Notes: generated from the letters alone by a model not told the origin. Shown: positions 9,266-19,073, counted from the first letter of the stretch. The stretch is 33,442 nucleotides of DNA from an uncultured Methylococcaceae bacterium (GCA_903839855.1 CAIMEB010000088.1:1-33442); one strand, 5' to 3'. A program made the numbers and translations.

Positions 9266-9718
9266 ATGAGTTTTGATAGTTTTCTGAGTCAATTAAAGAA
9301 TAAAGCCAATGAATTAAAAACAGAGGCGTTGAAGTTTAAAAACAAAGACTTTTTAAATGCAGCGATGGCAGGCTCTGCATTAATAGCAATGGCTGATGGC
9401 AGCATCAGTGCCAGTGAAAAACAAAAAATGATTAAATTCATTGAAAGTAATGATGCCTTGTCCATCTTTACCACCAGTGATGTTATTAAAGCGTTTCAGG
9501 ATTATGTCGGTCAATTAGAGTTTGATAAAGACATCGGTGAAGCCAAGGCTTACCAAGCCATTGGAAAAATGAAATCGAACATAGAAGCGTCGAGATTGTT
9601 GGTGCGGATGATTATTTCAATCGCTTCATCTGATGGTAATTTTGATGCGGATGAAAGAAAGATCGCCGCTAAAATAGCCAAAGAATTAGCGATTAATCCT
9701 GCGGAGTTCGAACTGTAA
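9266..9718 (+). CDS. terB: TerB tellurite-resistance-type protein
   Basis: A 150-residue all-helical TerB protein. The start is the ATG at 9266, preceded by aaggatag; an in-frame start at 9209 would only add non-conserved residues. The two TerB half-repeats each carry an acidic metal-binding loop: MADGSISASEKQKM (about 42-55) and SSDGNFDADERKI (about 122-134). TerB is thought to associate with membrane TerC and with TerD proteins; no terC is in this window. It ends the ter cluster, with 81 bases separating it from the lyase gene, so it may have its own translation start signal but the same promoter. Confidence 0.9.
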   Translation: MSFDSFLSQLKNKANELKTEALKFKNKDFLNAAMAGSALIAMADGSISASEKQKMIKFIESNDALSIFTTSDVIKAFQDYVGQLEFDKDIGEAKAYQAIGKMKSNIEASRLLVRMIISIASSDGNFDADERKIAAKIAKELAINPAEFEL

Positions 9719-10027
9719 ACTGTGCCCGCTTTGGGAGTCGCTTGAACATCGACAAGATGGTTTAAGCGACTCGCTGCTCCGTATTTTCTATCTTAGGTAA
9801 CTCGCATAAAATAACCTCTATTTTATTTAGCGGATTCAACTCCGAAGTGCAATTCCAGTAATCATGCAGCCTCACGCAACTTGTCACCAAAAAATATGAG
9901 GTTTATTATACTTTTTATTTGAGATGACTGGTATTAACTGCCTGTTCAAATTAAAATGGATCATTTTACGATGTATTGAGTGTACTCAATAATCCTATCG
10001 TGACAATCAACCCCTGACGGATTTTTA
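9719..10027 (+). other. Intergenic region between terB and cysD with two inverted repeats
   Basis: No gene is seen. A 13-bp imperfect stem (arms 9735-9747 and 9760-9772, 12-nt loop, one G-T pair) follows terB at 16 bases; it lacks a clear U-run, so it is only a possible terminator. A second hairpin, arms 9974-9980 and 9985-9991 (tattgag / ctcaata) around tgta, sits about 40 bases before cysD and could be an operator or just part of its leader. Confidence 0.5.
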
Positions 10028-10936
10028 ATGACTGAACATAAATTAACACATCTTAAAGAGCTCGAAGCTGAGAGTATTCATATAATTCGTGAAGTAGCGG
10101 CTGAATTTGAGCGTCCTGTTATGTTGTATTCCGTCGGAAAAGATTCTGCCGTTATGTTACATCTAACCATGAAGGCATTTTATCCGGGTAAGCCTCCTTT
10201 TCCTATGATGCACGTCGATACCACGTGGAAATTTAAGGAAATGATAGCCTTTCGTGATCAACTGATTGAAAGGTTAGGTCTGAAGCTTTTGGTTTATATT
10301 AATCAGGACGGCGTTGATCAAGGGATTGGTCCATTTACTCACGGCAGTAAGAAGCATACGGATGTGATGAAGACAGATGCACTCAAGCAAGCCCTGGATA
10401 AGTATCAGTTTGATGCAGCCTTTGGTGGCGCTCGTCGTGACGAAGAGAAATCCAGAGCTAAAGAACGAGTTTATTCTTTTAGAGATAAGAATCACCGCTG
10501 GGATCCTAAAAACCAGCGTCCTGAATTATGGAATATTTATAATGGGAAAATTGATAAAGGCGAAAGTATTCGGGTGTTCCCTCTGTCTAACTGGACAGAG
10601 TTGGATATTTGGCAATACATTCATTTAGAACACATTCCTATTGTGCCTTTGTACTTTGCTAAAGAGCGTCCTGTGGTGAATCGGGATGGTATGCTGATTA
10701 TGGTCGATGATGAGCGTATGCCGATTGGGCCTGATGAAAAAGTTGAAATGAAAAAAGTGCGTTTCCGTACTCTAGGCTGTTATCCGTTAACCGGTGCCGT
10801 TGAGTCAACCGCTACGACGCTACCTGAAATTATTCAGGAAATGCTATTAACAACGACCTCTGAGCGTCAAGGACGTTTGATTGATCATGATCAATCAGGC
10901 TCGATGGAACAGAAAAAGCGTGAAGGCTACTTCTAA
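10028..10936 (+). CDS. cysD: Sulfate adenylyltransferase subunit 2 (CysD)
   Basis: 302 residues, the normal length of CysD, the catalytic half of ATP sulfurylase, which makes adenosine 5'-phosphosulfate from sulfate and ATP. The PP-loop SVGKDS is at residues 35-40, and other family blocks are present: [43 protein letters not shown] and [13 protein letters not shown]. It is followed after 45 bases by cysN, its GTPase partner, in the standard cysDN order. A short leader hairpin lies upstream. No cysH, cysI or cysG is adjacent. Confidence 0.97.
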   Translation: MTEHKLTHLKELEAESIHIIREVAAEFERPVMLYSVGKDSAVMLHLTMKAFYPGKPPFPMMHVDTTWKFKEMIAFRDQLIERLGLKLLVYINQDGVDQGIGPFTHGSKKHTDVMKTDALKQALDKYQFDAAFGGARRDEEKSRAKERVYSFRDKNHRWDPKNQRPELWNIYNGKIDKGESIRVFPLSNWTELDIWQYIHLEHIPIVPLYFAKERPVVNRDGMLIMVDDERMPIGPDEKVEMKKVRFRTLGCYPLTGAVESTATTLPEIIQEMLLTTTSERQGRLIDHDQSGSMEQKKREGYF

Positions 10937-10981
10937 GTAAAGTCTAGTCATTGTAAATATAACAAGAATTCAGAGAGAAAT

Positions 10982-12607
10982 ATGTCCCACCAATCCGATT
11001 TAATCAGTACCGATATTGATGCTTATCTAGCGCAACATGAAAACAAGGAGTTATTACGATTTTTAACCTGCGGCAATGTCGATGACGGTAAAAGTACCTT
11101 AATCGGTCGTTTGCTGCATGACTCTAAGATGATTTATGAAGATCAATTAGCCGCAGTTCAAGCAGACAGTGTTAAATCAGGGACAACCGGTGCCGGAAAA
11201 ATTGACTTGGCGCTATTAGTTGATGGTTTACAAGCCGAACGTGAGCAAGGCATTACCATAGACGTGGCGTATCGTTATTTTTCAACCTCAACGCGTAAGT
11301 TTATAATTGCGGACACCCCGGGGCATGAGCAATATACCCGTAACATGGCAACGGGCGCATCTACCTGTGATTTAGCGATTATCTTAATCGATGCACGCTA
11401 TGGTGTACAAACCCAGACCAAGCGTCATAGCTTTATTGCCTCTTTACTGGGTATTCGTCATATCATTGTGGCTATTAACAAGATGGATTTAATGGCTTAC
11501 AGTGAAGAGACTTTTAATAAAATCAAACAGGATTATCTGGATTTTACAGATACCCTTGATTTGCACGATATTCACTTCATTCCTATGTCGGCTTTAGATG
11601 GTGATAATGTCGTCAACCCCAGTGAAAATATGCCCTGGTTTACGGGGTATCCATTAATGGAAGCGCTAAATAGCGTTGAAATTTCCAATGATCATAACTT
11701 TACCGATGCACGCTTCCCTGTGCAATATGTTAATCGACCCAATCTGGATTTTCGTGGCTTCTGCGGTACGGTAGCCTCTGGTATCTTTAAAAAAGGTGAT
11801 CTGATTACGGCTCTACCTTCTGGCAAAAGTAGCAAGATTAAATCGATTGTCACCTTCGATGGTGAACTTGAAGAAGCTTATCCCCCGATGGCTGTCACTT
11901 TAACGCTAGAAGATGAAATTGACATCAGTCGGGGAGATATATTGGTCGGTACTGAAAACCAGACACCAACGGTAGATGATAAGTTTAAAACAACGATTGT
12001 GTGGATGACAGAGCAAGCCTTAGTACCGGGTCGTCAGTATACTTTTAAGTTGGGAACACGCAGTGTTTCGGGTTCTATTGCCTTGATTCATTACCGAATT
12101 GATGTAAATACTTTAGAGCATCATGATGCTGTTCAATTACAGTTGAATGAAATTGCGTCTTGTACCGTGACTGTTAATGCGCCAGTAGTATTTGATGCTT
12201 ATAAAGTCAATAAAAGCACTGGTGCTTTTATTATTATTGATCGATTGACTAATAGTACAGTGGGTGCGGGTATGATTACCGGCATCAGTGACTCTGAAAA
12301 TCAGCAGCCAGTCAGTTTGGAAGAGCGTGCGGCACGTTATGGTCAAAAGCCAACGGCTATTGCGGTTATCGGTGCGAATAATATTGAAAGCGCCTATAAA
12401 CTCGAAAGAAAACTGTTTGATAATGGTCATGCTATTACGGTTTTAGAAGCCTCAGAGCCAGTCTTGATTCAGGCTATTAAAAATGCTGGGTTGATCTGTT
12501 TATGTGTTACCGACAGTGCCGATGTTGCCGATATTACCTTTGATAGCGACCATCAATCAATCGATGAAATTTACACGGTGTTAAAAGACCAAGCGATAGT
12601 TTATTAA
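10982..12607 (+). CDS. cysN: Sulfate adenylyltransferase subunit 1 (CysN) with vestigial APS-kinase tail
   Basis: 541 residues. The GTPase part, which drives CysD, is intact: GNVDDGKST at 31-39, DTPGH at 111-115 and NKMD at 166-169, followed by EF-Tu-like beta barrels. Plain CysN is about 475 residues and CysN-CysC fusions about 630. Here a tail of about 90 residues follows [13 protein letters not shown], exactly where a fused APS kinase starts. The tail keeps scattered CysC features ([22 protein letters not shown] and a final [18 protein letters not shown]) but has lost the Walker A loop, replaced by VIGANNIES, and the middle of the kinase. It is best read as a degenerated CysC domain, so APS phosphorylation must come from another gene. 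A tsf-like or SelB-like assignment is excluded by the cysD linkage. Confidence 0.93.
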   Translation: MSHQSDLISTDIDAYLAQHENKELLRFLTCGNVDDGKSTLIGRLLHDSKMIYEDQLAAVQADSVKSGTTGAGKIDLALLVDGLQAEREQGITIDVAYRYFSTSTRKFIIADTPGHEQYTRNMATGASTCDLAIILIDARYGVQTQTKRHSFIASLLGIRHIIVAINKMDLMAYSEETFNKIKQDYLDFTDTLDLHDIHFIPMSALDGDNVVNPSENMPWFTGYPLMEALNSVEISNDHNFTDARFPVQYVNRPNLDFRGFCGTVASGIFKKGDLITALPSGKSSKIKSIVTFDGELEEAYPPMAVTLTLEDEIDISRGDILVGTENQTPTVDDKFKTTIVWMTEQALVPGRQYTFKLGTRSVSGSIALIHYRIDVNTLEHHDAVQLQLNEIASCTVTVNAPVVFDAYKVNKSTGAFIIIDRLTNSTVGAGMITGISDSENQQPVSLEERAARYGQKPTAIAVIGANNIESAYKLERKLFDNGHAITVLEASEPVLIQAIKNAGLICLCVTDSADVADITFDSDHQSIDEIYTVLKDQAIVY

Positions 12608-12633
12608 AAACGAGTTTCTCAAAAAAATCACCT

Positions 12634-14553
12634 GTGACCGATACGAAACAGTTTTTCAGTAATAAGGGTGCGTTATCGACTGTCATAACCGGTTATCAAG
12701 AACGCGAAGCACAAATAGAAATGGCTGAAGCCATTGCAACGGCTATTGATAAAAAACAGCACCTAATAGCAGAAGCAGGCACTGGAACGGGTAAAACCAT
12801 TGCCTACTTAGTCCCTGCTATTCTATCTGGCAAAAGGACGATTATTTCAACGGGCACTAAAAACCTTCAGGATCAACTATTTAATAAAGACTTGCCGACA
12901 ATACGTAAGGCCATGAAAAAGCCCTTTCTTGCCGCGTTATTAAAAGGCCGAAGTAATTATTTGTGCACGTATCGCTTACAAAATGCCTTAACTTCAACTA
13001 TCGGCTTTACCAAAGAAGACGCGGGAGCCTTAGCAAAAATAAGCGCTTGGGCTAAACGCACTCAGACAGGCGACATTGCAGAAATGTCCGGTGTCAATGA
13101 AGGCGATCCTATCTGGTATCAAGCCACCTCTACCCCGGATAACTGTCTAGGACAAGACTGTCCCGATTATGCTGAGTGCTATTTGGTTAAAGCGCGAAAA
13201 AAGGCTCAAGAAGCCGATGTTATTGTGGTTAATCATCATCTGTTATGTGCAGATTGGTCAATACGGGATAATGGCTTTGGGGAGTTATTGCCCACGGCTG
13301 AAGTGGTTGTCATTGATGAAGCGCATCAACTGGCTGATACCGCATCGAACTTCTTGGGTGTTAATCTGGGGGCAAAACAATTGAGTGATTTAGCTCAAGA
13401 TGCCTTGATGGAATACTTTAAGGACGCAACCGATCTACCGGCTTTACGTACGGCCTGTGAAGACCTAGAGCATGAAATTAAAGATTTAAGGCTAGCGTTT
13501 GGTGTTGAGCTTAAACGGGGTGACTGGCAAGAAATTGACAATAATCCAAAACTATTGGGTGGCTTGAATGCCTTAAAAGAACAATTGCAACGAGTAACCG
13601 ATCAACTTAATCTTGCTTCCGTTAAAACCAAAGCACTGGATTCCTGTTTTAAACGCGCTGAAGACTTATTACAAAAACTCAAGCTGATTATGGATGAGAA
13701 GGGCGGTAAATGGATACGCTGGTATGAGATACACCGAAAGACCTTTACCTTAAGCCTCACGCCTTTAGATATTGCTTCTGAGTTTCGGCAATTTATGCAA
13801 CAACATCAAGCAGCCTGGATCTTTACCTCAGCGACGTTAAGCATTGCCAATGGCTTTGACTATTTTGCTAATAACCTGGGTTTAAGTCAGGCGGCCAGTG
13901 AGAGCTGGGGAAGTCCATTCGACTATCCGAATCAATCGCTGTTTTATCATCCCAAGGGGTTGCCTCAGCCTAATGACCCTCACTTTATCCCCTTGATCAT
14001 TGAATTTGTCTTACCGGTTTTAAAAGCCAGCCAGGGTAGGGCCTTCTTTTTATTCACCAGTCATCGCGCACTTAATCAAGCGGCTGAGATATTAGGCAAA
14101 GAATTAAAGTATCCGCTATTGATACAGGGCAGTCGCCCTAAGGCATTACTGCTTGAACAGTTTAAAGACGCGGGTAATGCGGTGTTATTAGGAACCTCCA
14201 GCTTTTGGGAAGGGGTTGATGTCAGAGGAGAGGCGTTATCCTGTGTCATTATCGATAAACTTCCTTTTGCTTCGCCTGGCGATCCGGTATTAAAAGCGCG
14301 TTTAGACGCCATGACCCAGCAAGGTAAAAATCCTTTCTTTGAATATCAATTACCCACAGCAGTGATCGCTTTACGACAAGGTATCGGTCGATTGATTCGT
14401 GATGTCACGGATAGAGGGGTGTTAATGGTCTGTGATCCCCGGTTATTAAAACGTTCTTATGGACAATTGTTTTTAGACAGTGTCCCGCCAATGAGTCGAA
14501 CCCGTAATATAGAAGACGTAGAAGCCTTTTTTCAGAAGGAAGTTAAAGAATGA
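12634..14553 (+). CDS. yoaA: ATP-dependent DNA helicase of the DinG/YoaA family
   Basis: 639 residues, matching YoaA, a 5'-3' XPD-like superfamily 2 helicase involved in repair of replication damage. Walker A GTGTGKT is at 49-55 and DEAH at 228-231. The iron-sulfur cluster cysteines are C111, C171, C176 and C182, and the C-terminal motif VI is ALRQGIGRLIRD. The start is GTG at 12634; no good ribosome site is visible before it and no better ATG precedes the conserved region. The stop overlaps tsaB as ATGA, the usual yoaA-tsaB arrangement in gammaproteobacteria. Confidence 0.93.
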   Translation: MTDTKQFFSNKGALSTVITGYQEREAQIEMAEAIATAIDKKQHLIAEAGTGTGKTIAYLVPAILSGKRTIISTGTKNLQDQLFNKDLPTIRKAMKKPFLAALLKGRSNYLCTYRLQNALTSTIGFTKEDAGALAKISAWAKRTQTGDIAEMSGVNEGDPIWYQATSTPDNCLGQDCPDYAECYLVKARKKAQEADVIVVNHHLLCADWSIRDNGFGELLPTAEVVVIDEAHQLADTASNFLGVNLGAKQLSDLAQDALMEYFKDATDLPALRTACEDLEHEIKDLRLAFGVELKRGDWQEIDNNPKLLGGLNALKEQLQRVTDQLNLASVKTKALDSCFKRAEDLLQKLKLIMDEKGGKWIRWYEIHRKTFTLSLTPLDIASEFRQFMQQHQAAWIFTSATLSIANGFDYFANNLGLSQAASESWGSPFDYPNQSLFYHPKGLPQPNDPHFIPLIIEFVLPVLKASQGRAFFLFTSHRALNQAAEILGKELKYPLLIQGSRPKALLLEQFKDAGNAVLLGTSSFWEGVDVRGEALSCVIIDKLPFASPGDPVLKARLDAMTQQGKNPFFEYQLPTAVIALRQGIGRLIRDVTDRGVLMVCDPRLLKRSYGQLFLDSVPPMSRTRNIEDVEAFFQKEVKE

Positions 14554-15284
14554 AAGTGTTAGCCGTGGAAACATCCACTGATGCCTGTTCAGCGGCATTG
14601 TTTATTGATGGTGTTGTTACAGAACGTTTTGAATTAACACCCAAAGAGCATACCCGGTTAATTTTACCTATGATAGACCACTTAATGTCTGAGGCTGGTT
14701 TAAGACCTCAACAACTGGATGCTCTGGCTTTTAGTTGTGGACCGGGGTCATTTACCGGGGTAAGAATAGCTACGGGTGTTATTCAGGGTATCGCCCTAGG
14801 GGCAGACTTACCTGTCGTGCCTGTATCAACCTTGGCTGCAATTGCCCTGGATTTCTTCGACTCTTATTCAATAGAACAACGCGCTCGAGATAACTATGCC
14901 ACCAATCCTGTAGCCTATACCGCGATGGATGCACGAATGGGTGAGATCTTTTGGGGCGTTTATCAACAAGATGAAGCAGGTTTGGTTAATCTACTGGGGA
15001 AGGAAGCGGTGACACCGGCAGTTGGTATTGAGTTTCCTGAGTTAATAGGTGTGGGCGTGGGGTCTGGTTGGGATGTTTATAAGGATGAGCTAATCAGTCG
15101 CTTGAATGGGCTTGTGGATCGATGTGAGGCACATCATCTTCCCAGAGCCAGTGCTATTGTTCGTTTAGGTGTACGGGACTTTGAAAAGGGCTTGGCTGTT
15201 CCGGTTGAACAGGCTATGCCGGTTTACTTGCGTGATAAGGTTGCACAAAATGAAGTAGAACGGCAAGCTCAAAAGCAAAGATAA
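14550..15284 (+). CDS. tsaB: tRNA threonylcarbamoyladenosine biosynthesis protein TsaB
   Basis: 244 residues with the ASKHA-fold features of TsaB (YeaZ): MKVLAVETSTDACSAAL at the N-terminus, KEHTRLILPMI, and the hallmark FSCGPGSFTGVRIATGVIQG (about 62-81). TsaB scaffolds TsaD and TsaE in making the t6A modification at position 37 of ANN-decoding tRNAs. It overlaps the helicase gene by four bases. It is followed by a hairpin at 15383-15425 that probably ends this transcription unit. Confidence 0.96.
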   Translation: MKVLAVETSTDACSAALFIDGVVTERFELTPKEHTRLILPMIDHLMSEAGLRPQQLDALAFSCGPGSFTGVRIATGVIQGIALGADLPVVPVSTLAAIALDFFDSYSIEQRARDNYATNPVAYTAMDARMGEIFWGVYQQDEAGLVNLLGKEAVTPAVGIEFPELIGVGVGSGWDVYKDELISRLNGLVDRCEAHHLPRASAIVRLGVRDFEKGLAVPVEQAMPVYLRDKVAQNEVERQAQKQR

Positions 15285-15289
15285 AGTAG

Positions 15290-15379
15290 AAAGATGAAAT
15301 AATTGAGTCGATAGAAGAGGCAAGGGATATCTTATATGAAGCTTTAACTGAAGTTGAACATGGGAAAACCATCAACTGA
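15290..15379 (+). pseudogene. Short gene remnant, no start codon
   Basis: A 29-codon open stretch between an upstream in-frame TAG (15287) and a TGA (15377) reads as a charged helix (ESIEEARDILYEALTEVEHG). It has no usable start or ribosome site. Its composition resembles the C-terminal tail of a small antitoxin-like or HEPN-like protein, but it is too short to assign. It could equally be a chance open frame. Confidence 0.2.
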
Positions 15380-15382
15380 CAC

Positions 15383-15425
15383 AAAAGATCATCTGATCTA
15401 TTCTTAGAGTATCATTTGATCTTTT
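15383..15425. terminator. Bidirectional terminator-like hairpin after tsaB
   Basis: Arms 15383-15397 (aaaagatcatctgat) and 15411-15425 (atcatttgatctttt) pair at 13 of 15 positions around a 13-base loop. The A-run on the left arm and T-run on the right arm let it work on either strand. It separates the tsaB unit from the defence genes. Confidence 0.6.
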
Positions 15426-15478
15426 GAGTATTAACCCATGCAACTTGTAATTCTCATACATAGGATCAAACACACACA

Positions 15479-17194
15479 ATGTCAGCAACAAACTTTAAAA
15501 CTGAAAACAACACCTATCGCAAATTAATTGGAAATGGACTGACATATCGCATTCCACGTTTTCAACGTGATTACAGTTGGACAGATGATGAATGGGAGGA
15601 TCTTTGGGCAGATATTCTTGGCACTATTCAAGAAGATGGAGAGCCTGCCCATTATATGGGTTATCTGGTGTTGCAATCTCAAGATGAAAAAAGTTTCGAT
15701 GTCATCGATGGTCAACAACGGCTGACTACATTAACGTTAATTGTGTTAGCTGCCCTAAAAAATCTTCAGCGTTTAATTGCAGACAATCATCAGCCAGAAC
15801 ATAACCAACAGAGATTGAATCAAATTCGCCAGACCTATATTGGTTATCTTGATCCTGTCACGCTCGTTTCACGGACAAAGCTGACACTTAACCGTAATAA
15901 TGACCATTATTTTCAAACATATCTAGTACAACTAGGTCATTTACCACAGCGGGGCTTTAGAGCTTCGGAGCATAGTTTACGTAAAGCTTTTGAATGGTTT
16001 GAGAAACGAGTGCGTGATTACGCAAAAAAATCAGGAGGTGATGAGGGGATTGCCTTGGCTACCTTGGTGGAAACCATGAGTGATCGGCTCTTTTTTACGG
16101 TTATCAGCGTTACCGATGAGTTAAATGCATATAAGGTATTTGAAACTTTAAATGCTCGTGGTGTGCGTCTTTCATCGACTGATCTACTGAAAAACTATCT
16201 GTTCTCAGTGTTGCATCGTGATAATGAGCATGTGCATGAAATGAAAGTGTTGGAAGACCGTTGGGAGGCGATGGTAACTCGACTGGGCAGTGAGAGCTTT
16301 CCAGATTTTCTGCGTATTCACTGGATTAGTCGGCGATCTTTTGTCCGGCAGTCTGAGTTGTTTAAAACCATTCGCGCTAAAGTAACCCATCGTGAGGCAG
16401 TATTTCAATTGCTGCGCGATATGGAAGAAGATATGGATACTTATTTAGCGCTTACCCATCCAGAAGTATCTCAATGGCATCCTGATTTAAAGGGTTATGC
16501 CCAAAACTTGCGCATGTTTAGTGTAAGACAGCCTTTCCCCTTACTTTTTGCAGCTTATAGGAAGCTGCCAAACGCTGACTTTGCCAGTTTGCTAAGGAGT
16601 TGCCTCATGATTTCATTTCGCTACAACGTCATTGGTAGTCAGCCAACCAATGAACAAGAGCGGGTTTATTATGCGGTTGCCCAAAAAATAGCTAATGGTG
16701 AAATTCTGACCGTTAATGCGGCACTCGACGGCTTAAAAGCCGTTTATCCAAACGACGATACCTTTAAAGTCGCTTTTGCCGAAAAAGCAATCCGTACGAC
16801 AAACTCGCGCAATTTGCGTATTGTGCGCTATATTTTTTGTGCCTTGGAAAAGCAAGCCAGCGGCAATGATTATGATTTTGAGAGCGACAGTTTTAACATA
16901 GAGCATGTGCTTCCTCAAAACCCTGAGTCAGGTTGGGACGCTTTTACTGATGAAGAAGCTGATGCGATGGTTTATAGATTGGGTAACATGACATTGCTTG
17001 CAAAAAAATCGAATAAGAACCTTGGCAATGACGGCTTCGATATTAAAAAACCGGTACTCGCAGAAAGTCAGTTTGAATTGACTAGAACAATAGCAGAAGA
17101 CAATGCGGATTGGACGCCTGAGCGAATAGCTGCACGTCAGAAAATATTAGCTAAATTAGCCACATCTATTTGGCGTATTGCTCAGTTATCATAA
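15479..17194 (+). CDS. GmrSD-type DUF262/DUF1524 restriction-like protein
   Basis: 571 residues combining the two halves of GmrSD-like nucleases. The N-terminal DUF262 part, a ParB/Srx-fold NTPase, shows IPRFQRDYSW at 25-34 and DGQQR at 77-81. The C-terminal DUF1524 part is an HNH-type nuclease with NIEHVLPQNP (catalytic H476) followed by LGNMTLLAKKSNKNLGN. GmrSD proteins cut DNA with modified bases such as glucosylated hydroxymethylcytosine; relatives also serve in BREX and phosphorothioate-sensing systems. Here no phosphorothioation or BREX genes are seen, so it is probably a stand-alone type IV-like defence enzyme. The ATG at 15479 has no obvious ribosome site. Its next neighbour 42 bases on is another defence-type ATPase. 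Confidence 0.85.
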   Translation: MSATNFKTENNTYRKLIGNGLTYRIPRFQRDYSWTDDEWEDLWADILGTIQEDGEPAHYMGYLVLQSQDEKSFDVIDGQQRLTTLTLIVLAALKNLQRLIADNHQPEHNQQRLNQIRQTYIGYLDPVTLVSRTKLTLNRNNDHYFQTYLVQLGHLPQRGFRASEHSLRKAFEWFEKRVRDYAKKSGGDEGIALATLVETMSDRLFFTVISVTDELNAYKVFETLNARGVRLSSTDLLKNYLFSVLHRDNEHVHEMKVLEDRWEAMVTRLGSESFPDFLRIHWISRRSFVRQSELFKTIRAKVTHREAVFQLLRDMEEDMDTYLALTHPEVSQWHPDLKGYAQNLRMFSVRQPFPLLFAAYRKLPNADFASLLRSCLMISFRYNVIGSQPTNEQERVYYAVAQKIANGEILTVNAALDGLKAVYPNDDTFKVAFAEKAIRTTNSRNLRIVRYIFCALEKQASGNDYDFESDSFNIEHVLPQNPESGWDAFTDEEADAMVYRLGNMTLLAKKSNKNLGNDGFDIKKPVLAESQFELTRTIAEDNADWTPERIAARQKILAKLATSIWRIAQLS

Positions 17195-17236
17195 TCACAA
17201 AAATAGTCACGCGGTGAATTAGAGGAAGGTTTGTAT

Positions 17237-18646
17237 ATGTTTAAAATTAGCTTTGAAAGTTTGGGCGCGATAGAGTTTGGTGAAATAGATATAGCGCAAC
17301 TGACTATAATTTGTGGAGAAAATAACACCGGAAAGACCTACGTAACCTATTTAGTGTATTGCCTCTTAAAAACATGGAAGCATTTTGTGGACATAAATTT
17401 GGAAACCGTGCTGAGAGAGTTACAAAAAAATGGCACAGCTAAAATTGATTTAAGAACAGTAGTCATTGAACCATGGGGTGATATAAGCGCTCAAGCAATT
17501 AATAAGTTTGAAAATCAGTTTCCGAAAATGTTGGCTTCTAATAGTACGTTATTCAATAAATTTAAACTTAATGTGGATATGACTTTAGGTGAGAAATGGC
17601 ATGAGCAAGAGTACAAAAATGAACTCCGTAGTAATCAAGGTAAATTGCTTGTCACACTTATTAAACCAGAAAACTCAAGTATCATTGAATTTGCTGCTCC
17701 CGATTCAGAGGACGTAACACTTCATGGGCTAGGTAATTTCATTGAGGAAAAAATAGTAGAGTTAATATTTAACGAGAGTATTCCAAATGTGTTTATTGCC
17801 AGTACAGAAAGAACAGGGGCGACAATTTTTAGAAAGCAATTAAATTTAGCAACAACAAACTTAGTCGATTTACTTAGCCAAGTTCATATGCAAGGAGCGG
17901 ATAGCCTTACTCCTCATCAACTTTTTGAAACAGTCTATGGCAAAAGAGATTACTCATTAGCGGTAAAGCATAATGTTGATTTTATAAATCAGTTACCTAA
18001 TACCAATGCAGAAGAAGGAGATCTTTTGAAAAGTGCACCTACCTTGCTAGAACGATTTGAGCAGATAGTCGGTGGAACTTACGTTACAAACAATGAAGGC
18101 ATTACCCACTTTAAACCTAAAGGCTCAAAGTTAAGACTTGGGTTAGCTGAGGCATCAAGTTCAGTTCGTTCACTTTTAATTATCTGGTATTGGCTAAAGT
18201 TTTTTGCAAAAAAAGGCGATATGTTAATGCTAGATGAACCCGAACTTAATTTACATCCAGCTAATCAACGTAGACTGGCGAGATTTATTGCCGCCTTAAT
18301 TAATGAGGGTGTAAAAGTTTTTATAACTACGCACAGTGACTATATTGTAAAAGAATTCAATACCCTGATCATGCTGAATCAAGATTCACCTAAAATAGCA
18401 GATATTCTTAATACCCTTCAGGACTATTCTTTAGAAGATAAATTGAACGCGAGTTGTGTAGCCGTTTATATGGCAAAAGAAGAGAATATCTTGCGTCCAG
18501 GAGGCAAAAAGAAAATAAAAACCAGGACGCTAGTCAAAGCCGAAATTAGTTCAACACTTGGGATTGAAGTGATTAGTTTTGATGAAACCATAGATGACAT
18601 GAATGCAATCCAAGAGAAGATATATTATGGCCTTATCCTTATCTGA
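17237..18646 (+). CDS. AAA (ABC/OLD-like) ATPase, putative defence protein
   Basis: 469 residues from the ATG at 17237, preceded by gaggaagg at 17221-17228; a TTG two codons earlier is less likely. Walker A GENNTGKT is at 27-34, the Walker B region LMLDEPELNLHP begins near 330, and a switch histidine lies in VFITTHSDYIVKEF. This is the architecture of SMC/OLD-like AAA_15/AAA_21 ATPases that act as sensor halves of two-gene anti-phage systems such as PARIS, Gabija-like or retron ATPase modules. No TOPRIM domain is present in the protein itself. The gene overlaps the next small gene by 20 bases, which suggests that the two form a unit. The specific system is not identified. Confidence 0.75.
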   Translation: MFKISFESLGAIEFGEIDIAQLTIICGENNTGKTYVTYLVYCLLKTWKHFVDINLETVLRELQKNGTAKIDLRTVVIEPWGDISAQAINKFENQFPKMLASNSTLFNKFKLNVDMTLGEKWHEQEYKNELRSNQGKLLVTLIKPENSSIIEFAAPDSEDVTLHGLGNFIEEKIVELIFNESIPNVFIASTERTGATIFRKQLNLATTNLVDLLSQVHMQGADSLTPHQLFETVYGKRDYSLAVKHNVDFINQLPNTNAEEGDLLKSAPTLLERFEQIVGGTYVTNNEGITHFKPKGSKLRLGLAEASSSVRSLLIIWYWLKFFAKKGDMLMLDEPELNLHPANQRRLARFIAALINEGVKVFITTHSDYIVKEFNTLIMLNQDSPKIADILNTLQDYSLEDKLNASCVAVYMAKEENILRPGGKKKIKTRTLVKAEISSTLGIEVISFDETIDDMNAIQEKIYYGLILI

Positions 18647-18839
18647 ACATTTATGTGCACAGCCTATTACTATTTCTCGTGAACGTTACGTTGTGTTTCA
18701 TACTGATTCTAAAGATGCTAAACGACGTGGTGTAAAAAATAAAACTCACTTTAGGCCAAACGATGCGAATTCTCCTTCTTCACCAAAGAAATTTTGCGTT
18801 CATAATGGTGATACGGTGCGCTTTACGGAGTTTTTTTAA
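18627..18839 (+). CDS. Small protein of unknown function overlapping the ATPase gene
   Basis: 70 residues starting at an ATG 20 bases before the ATPase stop, with agaag upstream. The protein is basic and hydrophilic (RRGVKNKTHFRPND in the middle), with no membrane segment or known motif that I recognise. Effector partners of such ATPases usually exceed 150 residues, so this may be either a complete small partner or a truncated effector. Its TAA overlaps the ATG of the methyltransferase stub by one base, and the abrupt ending there is compatible with a deletion joining two loci. Confidence 0.5.
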   Translation: MALSLSEHLCAQPITISRERYVVFHTDSKDAKRRGVKNKTHFRPNDANSPSSPKKFCVHNGDTVRFTEFF

Positions 18840-19048
18840 TGAGTAAAACCAAACTGGAACTGACTTGGATAGGCAAGGACAAACGCCCTAAGCTGGAACC
18901 GCGTATCTTATTAGAAGACCCCAGCTTGTCGTATCATGCAAAACAGCGGGTTAATGAGTGTGACCAGTTCGATAATAAGTTGATATTTGGTGATAATCTG
19001 CTGGCGTTAAAGGCGTTGGAACAAGATCTCTTTAGTAAAGAGCCATGA
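18839..19048 (+). pseudogene. N-terminal stub of a type III-like DNA methyltransferase (Mod)
   Basis: The 69 residues match the start of Mod-like site-specific DNA methyltransferases: LELTWIGKDKRPKLEPRILL, a YHAKQRV block, and FDNKLIFGDNLLALKALEQ, where GDNLLAL is the strand before the catalytic region. The frame then stops at FSKEP, before the DPPYNT catalytic motif that follows in intact enzymes. It has a plausible ribosome site (acggag) and start, so it is the true 5' end of a gene that has lost everything else. It cannot methylate. Confidence 0.75.
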
Positions 19049-19073
19049 GACTTTTAACGGGGAGAGAAAACTA

